In this document: in pieces, positions 1 to 5,441 of the stretch
Numbering within the stretch: position 1 is the stretch's first letter
Layout: the number at the start of each line of letters is the position of its first letter
From: an uncultured Actinomycetes bacterium
GTDB lineage: Bacteria; Actinomycetota; Thermoleophilia; Gaiellales; F1-60-MAGs149
DNA: 5,704 nt
Assembly: GCA_903873565.1 (NCBI GenBank)
Contig: CAIQOY010000192.1
Span: forward strand, 1 to 5,704
Reading direction: 5' to 3'
The notes under the pieces: generated by a model
Seen by the model: only the letters and a program-made list of their open reading frames with translations
What the model was told of the DNA's origin: nothing
The model's database searches: none
Made by a program: the position numbers and the translations under genes

Positions 1-422
1 CGCGCTACGGCCCCACGTTCGACGAGACGGTCGCCCTGCACGCGACGGCGCGCCTGACGCTCGACCCGTGGATCCCGAGCATCCAGACCTCGTGGGTGAA
101 GCTCGGCCCCGCCGGCGCGCGCGTGATGCTCGGCGCGGGCGTCAACGACCTCGGCGGCACGCTGATGGACGAGTCGATCTCGCGGGCCGCCGGGGCCAGC
201 CACGGCCAGGAGTGCCCGCCCGAGCGGATGGACGCCGTGATCCGCGCCGCGGGCCGCGAGCCGGTCCAGCGCACGACGCTCTACGGCCGCCCGCCGGCGA
301 CGCAGGTGGCGCGCTCCTACGGCGCGCCGCCGCTCGCCGACACGACGCCGCCGCCGTACGACGACCTCGGCCTCGAGCGGCCCGAGACGCTGATCCGCCC
401 GGGCCTCGCCCGCGTCAGCTGA
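1..422 (+). CDS. FO synthase, CofH-type radical SAM subunit/domain, C-terminal fragment (5' end outside window)
   Basis: This is the last 139 residues of a protein cut by the left edge; the first complete codon is at position 3 and the TGA is at 420-422. The hallmark blocks of the CofH / FbiC C-terminal half are visible: IPSIQTSWVKLGP (residues 24-36 of the fragment), GAGVNDLGGTLMDESISRAA (44-63), ASHGQE (65-70) and RTTLYG (90-95). CofH joins tyrosine to 5-amino-6-ribitylaminouracil by radical SAM chemistry. CofG then closes the ring to give FO, the deazaflavin core of coenzyme F420, in the cytoplasm. The CxxxCxxC iron-sulfur motif lies upstream of the window, so I cannot tell a stand-alone CofH from the actinobacterial CofG-CofH fusion FbiC, and I give no symbol. 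The tail after RTTLYG (about 44 residues, Pro-rich) is the usual variable end. The gene converges on the PAP2 gene and overlaps it by 8 nt. Family assignment is firm; fusion status is unknown. Confidence 0.92.
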   Translation, partial: RYGPTFDETVALHATARLTLDPWIPSIQTSWVKLGPAGARVMLGAGVNDLGGTLMDESISRAAGASHGQECPPERMDAVIRAAGREPVQRTTLYGRPPATQVARSYGAPPLADTTPPPYDDLGLERPETLIRPGLARVS

Positions 423-427
423 CGCGG
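410..427. terminator. 18-bp perfect palindrome spanning both convergent stop codons; candidate bidirectional terminator
   Basis: CCGCGTCAGCTGACGCGG is identical to its reverse complement. In RNA it can fold as a 7-bp GC-rich stem with an AGCT loop on either strand. The plus-strand stop TGA (420-422) and the minus-strand stop TGA (417-415) sit symmetrically inside it, so both proteins end in Arg-Val-Ser. A second 12-bp palindrome, GGCGCGCGCGCC, overlaps it at 426-437. No U-tract follows on either side, so a terminator role is inferred from position and from the common lack of U-tracts in high-GC Actinobacteria. Protein binding to the duplex DNA is an alternative. Confidence 0.45.
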
Positions 428-951
428 CGCGCGCGCCAGAGCACGACGGCCGCGGCGGCGCACGCCACGGCAGCCCCGAAGAGCCAGCCGGCGAGGACGT
501 CGGTCGGCCAGTGGACCCCGATCACGAGCCGGCTCGGCCCGAGCAGGACGCCGATCGCGATCGCCGCGACGCCGACCGCCTGGGCGAAGCGCCCGAGGCC
601 GGCGCAGAGCAGGATGATGCCGAGCACGACCCAGGAGTCGATGCCCGTCATCGCGTGCCCCGAGGGGAACGACGCCGTGGTCGGGTGGTAGGCCGACTCC
701 GCCCAGTCGGGCCGGTCGCGGCCGACGACGCCCTTCAGCAGCGTCTGCAGCACCCAGCCGCCGAACGCGCTGAGGAGCAGCCACTCGGCCCAGCGCCGGT
801 GCGCCCGCCAGAGGATCGCCGCGGCCACCAGGACGACCGCGCCCGTCGAGACGTCGCGGGTGGCGAGGCCGACGACGTCGGACACGTGGACGAGCCAGTC
901 CGGGCGGCCGACGACCGCGCCGCCGATCCAGCGGTCGAACCGCAGCTGCAC
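415..951 (-). CDS. PAP2-family (type 2 phosphatidic acid phosphatase) membrane phosphatase
   Basis: All three PAP2 signature motifs are present in order. With GTG at 951 as residue 1 they are K-x6-RP (K73 to P81), PSGH (96-99; His99 is the acid/base) and SR-x5-H (140-147; His147 is the expected nucleophile), followed by the usual D151. The helices around these motifs are typical of integral-membrane PAP2 enzymes, which remove phosphate from lipid phosphates or undecaprenyl/prenyl pyrophosphates at the outer face of the membrane. The exact substrate cannot be read from the sequence. GTG at 951 is the only ATG/GTG/TTG in frame before an in-frame stop at 1230-1228, and gives 178 residues. However, the same frame upstream (952-1026) encodes a convincing first transmembrane helix, so the true start may be a rare codon, for example CTG at 1017 (about 200 residues). 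Downstream of argG on the same strand, so probably co-transcribed. No clear Shine-Dalgarno sequence. Confidence 0.88.
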   Translation of the reverse strand: MQLRFDRWIGGAVVGRPDWLVHVSDVVGLATRDVSTGAVVLVAAAILWRAHRRWAEWLLLSAFGGWVLQTLLKGVVGRDRPDWAESAYHPTTASFPSGHAMTGIDSWVVLGIILLCAGLGRFAQAVGVAAIAIGVLLGPSRLVIGVHWPTDVLAGWLFGAAVACAAAAVVLWRARRVS

Positions 952-1026
952 TCCCCACCCGGCCTGCCCGATCCCGAGCAGGACGACCAGGCCGGTCAGG
1001 ATCGCGGCCGCGGTCAGGAGCGCGCG
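952..1026 (-). other. In-frame upstream extension of the PAP2 gene encoding a probable first transmembrane helix
   Basis: Reading minus-strand codons in the PAP2 frame from 1026 down to 952 gives Arg-Ala, then LLTAAAILTGLVVLLGIG, then QAGWG, leading straight into the annotated start. That is a basic flank plus about 18 hydrophobic residues, as expected for helix 1 of PAP2 proteins just before their conserved FDR segment. No ATG, GTG or TTG is available in frame here. In-frame CTG codons occur at 1017, 999, 990 and 981. This stretch fills most of the 88 bp between the GTG at 951 and the argG stop. Either a non-canonical start is used, or the first helix was lost by mutation, or there is a sequencing error. 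Confidence 0.55.
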
Positions 1027-1039
1027 CGGGCGCGGGGCC

Positions 1040-2443
1040 TCAGTCGACGCCCTGCTCCATCGCCGCCCCGGTGCCGGCCTCGGGCTCGTCGCCCGCGGGG
1101 CCGGCGGGCGGCTCGGCGCCCGGGCCGAGGTGGCCCGAGATCGACGGCTGGGCGACGTCGAGGAGGCCCGCCTGCGCGTAGATGTCGAGCTTCTCGCGCG
1201 AGTCCTGGATGTCGAGGTTGCGCATCGTCAGCTGGCCGATCCGGTCGAGCGGCCCGAAGGCGCTCTCCGACTTCTCCATGCTGAGCCGCTCGGGGTGGTA
1301 GGTGAGGTTCGGGGAGACGGTGTCGAGGACGGTGTAGTCCTCGCCGCGGCGCAGCCGCAGCGTCACCTCGCCCGTGATCGCGCGCCCGACCCAGCGCTGC
1401 AGGCCCTCGCGCAGCATCAGGGCCTGCGGGTCGAACCAGCGGCCCTCGTAGAGCAGGCGCCCGAGCCGGCGGCCGTGGTCGCGGTACTGGTCGATCGTGC
1501 CCTCGTTGTGGATGCCGTTGACGAGGCGCTCGTAGGCGATGTGCAGGAGCGCCATGCCCGGCGCCTCGTAGATGCCGCGGCTCTTGGCCTCGATGATGCG
1601 GTTCTCGATCTGGTCCGACATGCCGAGCCCGTGGCGGCCGCCGATCGCGTTGGCCTCCATCACCAGGGCGACCTGGTCGGCGAACTCGACGCCGTTGATG
1701 GCGACGGGCCAGCCCTCGTGGAAGCGGACCGTCACCTGCTCGGGCGCGATCGCCACCGCCTCGTCCCAGTGGGCGACGCCCATGATCGGCGAGACGATGT
1801 CCATCGAGGTGTCGAGGAACTCGAGCCGCTTGGCCTCGTGCGTCGCGCCCCAGATGTTGGCGTCGGTCGAGTACGCCTTCTCCGTCGGGTCGCGGTACGG
1901 CAGGTCATGGGCCTGCAGCCACTCGCTCATCTCCCTGCGCCCGCCGAGCTCGTCGACGAAGGTCTGGTCGAGCCACGGCTTGTAGATGCGCAGCGCCGGG
2001 TTGACCAGCAGCCCGTAGCGGTAGAAGCGCTCGATGTCGTTGCCCTTGTACGTCGAGCCGTCGCCCCAGATCGAGACGCCCTCCTCGCGCATCGCGGCGA
2101 CGAGCATGGTGCCGGTGACGGCGCGGCCGAGCGGCGTCGTGTTGAAGTAGGCGCGCCCGCCCGAGGCGATGTGGAAGGCGCCGCACTGCAGCGCCACCAG
2201 CCCCTCGCGCACGAGCTCGGCGCGGCAGTCGACCAGCCGCGCGGACTCCGCGCCGTACTGGAGCGCCCGGCTCGGGACGTCGCCGAGGTCGGGCTCGTCG
2301 TACTGGCCGAGGTCGGCGGTGTAGGCGTACGGCACGCCGCCCTTGGCGCGCATCCATGCGACGGCGGCGGAGGTGTCGAGGCCGCCGGAGAAGGCGATGC
2401 CGATCTTCTCGCCGACGGGGAGGCTGGTGAGGACGTGGCCCAT
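1040..2443 (-). CDS. argG: Argininosuccinate synthase, long (E. coli-like, type 2) form
   Basis: ArgG joins citrulline and aspartate, using ATP (to AMP and PPi), to make argininosuccinate, the penultimate step of arginine biosynthesis, in the cytoplasm as a tetramer. The N-type ATP pyrophosphatase loop AFSGGLDTS is at residues 17-25, GDGSTYKGND at 127-136, GGRHGLGMSDQIENR at 268-282 and IYEAPGMALLHIAYE at 291-305. The sequence follows the E. coli enzyme (447 residues) closely and without obvious gaps, rather than the shorter ~400-residue type 1 form. At 467 residues it carries an extra Pro/Gly/Ala/Glu-rich tail from about residue 438. ATG at 2443 places the ATP loop at the same distance from the N terminus as in E. 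coli. There is no Shine-Dalgarno sequence; TAGCGT ends 7 nt upstream, suggesting a leaderless transcript. Only 10 bp separate it from the preceding transporter gene, so read-through from that operon is also likely. No argH or other arginine gene lies in the window. Confidence 0.97.
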   Translation of the reverse strand: MGHVLTSLPVGEKIGIAFSGGLDTSAAVAWMRAKGGVPYAYTADLGQYDEPDLGDVPSRALQYGAESARLVDCRAELVREGLVALQCGAFHIASGGRAYFNTTPLGRAVTGTMLVAAMREEGVSIWGDGSTYKGNDIERFYRYGLLVNPALRIYKPWLDQTFVDELGGRREMSEWLQAHDLPYRDPTEKAYSTDANIWGATHEAKRLEFLDTSMDIVSPIMGVAHWDEAVAIAPEQVTVRFHEGWPVAINGVEFADQVALVMEANAIGGRHGLGMSDQIENRIIEAKSRGIYEAPGMALLHIAYERLVNGIHNEGTIDQYRDHGRRLGRLLYEGRWFDPQALMLREGLQRWVGRAITGEVTLRLRRGEDYTVLDTVSPNLTYHPERLSMEKSESAFGPLDRIGQLTMRNLDIQDSREKLDIYAQAGLLDVAQPSISGHLGPGAEPPAGPAGDEPEAGTGAAMEQGVD

Positions 2444-2450
2444 GGGCGGA

Positions 2451-2456
2451 ACGCTA
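2451..2456 (-). promoter_or_regulatory. Candidate -10 element (TAGCGT) for a leaderless argG transcript
   Basis: TAGCGT fits the actinobacterial -10 consensus TANNNT and ends exactly 7 nt before the argG ATG, so transcription would begin at or next to the A of the start codon. Its first three bases are the TAG stop codon of the upstream EamA gene. The argG start has no Shine-Dalgarno sequence, which agrees with leaderless translation. No convincing -35 box was recognised. Confidence 0.5.
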
Positions 2457-3419
2457 CCGGGGTTCGGGGTCGGCGAGCGGCGCCAGGGGATCGGGGATCT
2501 CCGGGCGGCGGATCCGTCGCGACCGCGCCTGCTCCACGACGCCGACGGCCACGACCGTGATCACGATGCCCGCGGCCTGGATCGCGGTCAGCGCCTGCCC
2601 GAGGATGACCCAGGCAAGCAGTGCGCCGACGATCGGCTCCGTCATGCCCAGCATGCTGGCCGTGCCCGCACCGACGCGCACCGCACCGGCGAGGATGATC
2701 GCGAAGGCGATCGCGGACCCCACGACCACGACCCACGCGATCGTCGCCCACAGGGGGACGGCGAGGTCGAAGGCGCCCGAGAGCGGCACCGTGGTCCCCA
2801 TCTCGCCCCACGGCACCGTCCAGACCGGACAGACGACGAACCAGGCGACGCCGGCCAGCAGCAACGGCGCGCCCGCGCGCGCGAACGGGCCCATCGTCGT
2901 CGGCTGCCGAGGCCCGAGGATCAGCATCACCGCGAATGTCGCCATGCAGAGGAAGGCGAGGACGAGCCCGAGCGCGGTCAGCTCGCCGACGCCGCTGCCG
3001 CCGAGCACCGATAGCGCGAGCCCGCCGATCGCGACGACCATCGCCGCGTACGCCCACGGCGGCAGGCGTTCGCCGAGGCGCAACCGCTGGTAGAGCGCGA
3101 CCGGGAGCGGGGCGATGTACGAGATCACGAGCGCCAGCGCGATGTCCATGCGGCTGATCGCCTCGAAGTAGAGGCCCTGCGAGGCGAACACCCCGATCAG
3201 GGCGTAGGCGGTGATCGGGACGATCATCGTGCGGCTGAACCCGCGCCACGCCCGCAGCACGAACGGCAGGAGCAGCAGCGCCCCGCCGTAGGTGCGCACG
3301 GCGGCCACCTGCGTCGGGTCGAGGCCGCCGTCGATCGCGATCCGCGCGACGACGCCCGTGGACGCGAACAGCGTGCACGCGAACACGACGATCACGATGC
3401 CGGCGGTGCGGTGCGACAC
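2454..3419 (-). CDS. EamA/DMT-family transporter (copy 1, argG-proximal)
   Basis: This 321-residue inner-membrane protein has the two-repeat, roughly ten-helix layout of the drug/metabolite transporter superfamily: repeat 1 about residues 6-140, repeat 2 about 145-295. The family's repeat-2 signature is clear in GMTEPIVGALLAWVILGQAL (258-277), and repeat 1 has AISRMDIALALVI (87-99) and YIAPLPVALYQR. A basic tail (SRRIRR, 300-305) marks a cytoplasmic C terminus, followed by a Pro-rich end. Family members export amino acids or metabolites; the substrate here is unknown. The start is GTG at 3419, two bases after the stop of copy 2, so translation is probably coupled to it; no good Shine-Dalgarno sequence is seen. 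A longer frame reading upstream runs antisense-like out of frame through copy 2 and is not real. It resembles copy 2 strongly: about 70 of the first 140 residues match without gaps by hand count. Confidence 0.9.
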   Translation of the reverse strand: MSHRTAGIVIVVFACTLFASTGVVARIAIDGGLDPTQVAAVRTYGGALLLLPFVLRAWRGFSRTMIVPITAYALIGVFASQGLYFEAISRMDIALALVISYIAPLPVALYQRLRLGERLPPWAYAAMVVAIGGLALSVLGGSGVGELTALGLVLAFLCMATFAVMLILGPRQPTTMGPFARAGAPLLLAGVAWFVVCPVWTVPWGEMGTTVPLSGAFDLAVPLWATIAWVVVVGSAIAFAIILAGAVRVGAGTASMLGMTEPIVGALLAWVILGQALTAIQAAGIVITVVAVGVVEQARSRRIRRPEIPDPLAPLADPEPR

Positions 3420-3421
3420 GG

Positions 3422-4366
3422 TCAGAGCTCGGCGACGTAGGTCTCGGGGGGCCGGCGGATCCGGTAGCGCTGCCGCTCGACGATCGCGACGCAGGCGATC
3501 GTCAGGGCGACCCCGACCACCTGCAGCGGGGTCAGGAGCTGGCCGAGGGCGAGCCAGGCGAGCAGGGGGGCGACGATCGGCTCGGCCATGCCCGCCATGC
3601 TGCCCGCCCCGGGTCCGATCCGCCCGAGGCCCGCGATCAGGAGCGCGTACGGCACGACGCTCCCGAACACCGCGGCGTAGAGCACGGCCGCGCCGACCGG
3701 GATCTCCAGCGCGAAGCGCCCGGTGAAGACGGCGGCGTCGCCGACGGCGTCGAAGGGCAGCGTCCAGACGGGCACCAGAGGCAGCCAGACGAGGCCGGCG
3801 GCGAGCATCCCGGCGCCCGTGCGGGCCATGGGCGGCAGCGTCGTCGGCTGGCGCGCCCCGAGGATCGCCTGCCCGGCGAAGCAGACCGCGGTCAGGAGCG
3901 CGAAGCCCACCCCGAGCAGGGAGATCGCGCCGACCCCACCGGCGCCGGCGAGGACGGCGATGGCGACGCCCGCCACGGCGAGCGCCATCGCCAGGTAGCC
4001 GACGAGCGGCAGGCGCTCGGCGTGGAAGACCCGCTGGTACGCGGCCACCAGCAGCGGGCCCGTGTAGACGATGACCAGCGCGACCGCGATGTCCATGCGG
4101 GAGATCGCGCCGTAGTAGAAGCCCTGGGCCAGCACGATCCCGACCAGCGCGAAGAGCACGATCGGGAGCACGTCCGCGCGGCGCAGACGGCGCGCGGCGA
4201 CGAGGAGAAACGGCAGCAGGATCAGCCCTGCGATGTAGGAGCGCAGCGCCGCGAGCTCCATCGGCGCCACACCGCCCGCGAACGCGACCGCGCTGACCAC
4301 GCCCGTGCTCGCGAACAGGGCGGACCCGCCGCCGACGAGCAGGTAGCCGGACACGCGGGGGCTCAC
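3422..4366 (-). CDS. EamA/DMT-family transporter (copy 2, middle)
   Basis: This is a 314-residue paralogue of copy 1 with the same two-repeat membrane plan. Shared landmarks fall at nearly identical positions: LFASTGVV (17-24), AISRMDIAVALVIVY (87-101), YQR and ERLP (110-120), LGARQPTT (169-176), and in repeat 2 GMAEPIVAPLLAWLALGQLL (259-278). A basic cytoplasmic tail (YRIRR) ends the protein. It probably exports a small metabolite or amino acid; the substrate cannot be inferred. GTG at 4366 is chosen because the protein then aligns with copy 1 from residue 1. The ATG at 4374 is in another frame and hits a stop after three codons, and the ATG at 4406 is also out of frame. No Shine-Dalgarno sequence and no TANNNT signal precede it, consistent with an internal operon position. 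The stop lies 2 bp before copy 1. Confidence 0.9.
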   Translation of the reverse strand: MSPRVSGYLLVGGGSALFASTGVVSAVAFAGGVAPMELAALRSYIAGLILLPFLLVAARRLRRADVLPIVLFALVGIVLAQGFYYGAISRMDIAVALVIVYTGPLLVAAYQRVFHAERLPLVGYLAMALAVAGVAIAVLAGAGGVGAISLLGVGFALLTAVCFAGQAILGARQPTTLPPMARTGAGMLAAGLVWLPLVPVWTLPFDAVGDAAVFTGRFALEIPVGAAVLYAAVFGSVVPYALLIAGLGRIGPGAGSMAGMAEPIVAPLLAWLALGQLLTPLQVVGVALTIACVAIVERQRYRIRRPPETYVAEL

Positions 4367-4402
4367 GTCGGCATCTTGACGCAGGCCGTGCCGCGTCGCG
4401 GT

Positions 4403-4421
4403 TCATCGATGAGGCCCCTCA
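4403..4421. repeat. Two overlapping short palindromes in the copy 3 / copy 2 intergenic gap
   Basis: TCATCGATGA (4403-4412) is a perfect 10-bp palindrome, unusually A/T-rich for this window. It overlaps TGAGG-CC-CCTCA (4410-4421), whose right arm contains the stop codon of copy 3. The 52-bp gap (4367-4418) is the largest space inside the transporter array. The second repeat could form only a short hairpin with a tiny loop and no U-tract. A regulator site or an RNA processing/attenuation element is possible, but either could be chance. Confidence 0.2.
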
Positions 4422-5384
4422 CAGCTCGACGGGTGCGTCAGGCGCGTCGAGCCGACGCGTGCGGATCCGGGCGAGCTCGACGATCGTGATCGCCCCCACC
4501 GTGACGAGGACGCCGATCACCTGCAGGACGGCGAGATCCTGGGCCAGCAGGGCCCACGCAACCGCCGCGGCCAGGACGGGTTCCGCCATCCCGACGACGC
4601 TCGAGGCGCCGGCGCCGACGATCCGGGTGCCGGCGATCCACGTCACGAACACCCCGACGGACCCCACGAGCACCGAGAAGGCGACGGCGACCCACAGGGG
4701 CAGCGCGAAGCCGAGCCGCCCCGGAAAGGTCGCCGTCGCTCCGAGCAGGTCGATGGGCAGGGTCCAGGGAGGGACGATCACGCAGAAGGCGATGCCGGCC
4801 ACGACCATGCTCGCCGCAGTGCGGGCGAGCGGCGGCAGATCACCGGGCAGCCGGGAGGCCAGGACGACCGAGACGGCGTAGGCGATCATCGACGCGACCG
4901 CGAACGCGAACCCGCGCGGCGTGATGCCGCCGACCCCGCCCCCGGCCACCGCGAGGCCGACGCCGGCTACCGCGACCACGATGGCGATGTAGGCGTGGCG
5001 GGGCAGGACCGCACCGAGGCGGATCCGCTCGTACAGGGTCACGAACAGCGGCGCGGTGAAGATGATCACGAGGACGATCGCGACGTCGGAGTCGGAGAAG
5101 GCGAGGAACGCGGCACCCTGGCCGACGACGAGGCCGACCAGACCGAACGCCACGATCGGGGCGATGTGTCCGCGGCGCAGGCGCCCGAGGACGGGGACGA
5201 GGAAGACCAGCAGGATCAGCCCGGCGCCGTAGATCCGGGTCGCCGACACCTCCAGCGGGCGCACGCCCGTGTCGATCATCAGCCGTCCGAAGATCACGTT
5301 GAACGCCGCGAAGCCCGCCGAAGCCCCCACCAGTGCGTACCCGAGCCAGGCGCGGGGGGCGCGGTCGGTCGCAGCGACGGCCAT
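4419..5384 (-). CDS. EamA/DMT-family transporter (copy 3, promoter-proximal)
   Basis: This 321-residue membrane protein has two EamA repeats (about 14-148 and 153-305). It matches copies 1 and 2 with an 8-residue N-terminal offset: TRIYGAGLIL (49-58), the DSDVAIVLVI block (98-107), TAPLFVTLYERIRLG (110-124) and, in repeat 2, GMAEPVLAAAVAWALLAQDL (265-284). The basic tail RIRTRR predicts a cytoplasmic C terminus. By ungapped hand count about 50 of 110 residues in repeat 1 match copy 1, so it is the more distant member of the trio. Likely a metabolite or amino acid exporter, substrate unknown. ATG at 5384 is preferred over the in-frame GTG at 5393, because a TANNNT hexamer lies 7 nt before the ATG and overlaps that GTG. 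The frame stays open to 5627, but that extension would overlap the divergent MaoC gene and has no membrane character. First gene of the minus-strand cluster. Confidence 0.9.
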   Translation of the reverse strand: MAVAATDRAPRAWLGYALVGASAGFAAFNVIFGRLMIDTGVRPLEVSATRIYGAGLILLVFLVPVLGRLRRGHIAPIVAFGLVGLVVGQGAAFLAFSDSDVAIVLVIIFTAPLFVTLYERIRLGAVLPRHAYIAIVVAVAGVGLAVAGGGVGGITPRGFAFAVASMIAYAVSVVLASRLPGDLPPLARTAASMVVAGIAFCVIVPPWTLPIDLLGATATFPGRLGFALPLWVAVAFSVLVGSVGVFVTWIAGTRIVGAGASSVVGMAEPVLAAAVAWALLAQDLAVLQVIGVLVTVGAITIVELARIRTRRLDAPDAPVEL

Positions 5385-5391
5385 CGCCGCC

Positions 5392-5397
5392 ACGGTA
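5392..5397 (-). promoter_or_regulatory. Candidate -10 element (TACCGT) for the minus-strand transporter/argG cluster
   Basis: TACCGT on the minus strand fits TANNNT and ends 7 nt before the ATG of EamA copy 3, predicting a leaderless transcript. With a 17-bp spacer the -35 position is GGCACA (minus strand of 5415-5420), which matches TTGACA only in its last three bases. This would be the main promoter of the five-gene minus-strand cluster. Confidence 0.45.
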
Positions 5398-5428
5398 CCG
5401 CGCCGGCGGCCGTATGTGCCTATGGGAC

Positions 5429-5434
5429 TAGGCT
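5429..5434 (+). promoter_or_regulatory. Candidate -10 element (TAGGCT) for the MaoC-like gene
   Basis: TAGGCT fits TANNNT and ends 7 nt before the ATG at 5442; the intervening bases CCCCCGC contain no Shine-Dalgarno sequence. The mRNA would begin at or beside the start codon. No -35 box is recognisable at the expected distance. The hexamer overlaps the right arm of a short inverted repeat, CCTA-N6-TAGG (5419-5432), a possible operator. Confidence 0.5.
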
Positions 5435-5441
5435 CCCCCGC

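Noticed and set aside
426..437. GGCGCGCGCGCC as a separate regulatory site
   Set aside because: Alternating GC runs are expected in Arg/Ala codons of this genome (it encodes the Arg-Ala-Arg-Arg end of PAP2). It is noted only as adjoining the stronger palindrome.
317..958. 213-residue minus-strand frame overlapping the PAP2 gene
   Set aside because: It lacks the PAP2 motifs, is Arg/Gly/Pro-rich, and is a shifted reading of the PAP2 gene and the cofH end.
511..1284. 257-residue plus-strand frame opposite PAP2 and the argG 3' end
   Set aside because: It is antisense to two well-supported genes, with a composition typical of shadow frames and no recognisable motif.
860..2560. 566-codon open frame on the plus strand across argG
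   Set aside because: It is the antisense shadow of argG and the end of EamA copy 1. The product is a low-complexity Arg/Ala/Val/Asp mix with no family motif, as expected from the G/C third-position bias of the real gene.
2454..4406. Apparent 650-residue fusion protein from the ATG at 4406 through EamA copies 2 and 1
   Set aside because: Its first ~320 residues are an out-of-frame, Arg/Pro/Ala-rich reading of copy 2. Only the part from the GTG at 3419 has transporter character, and copy 2 in its own frame is clearly a real gene.
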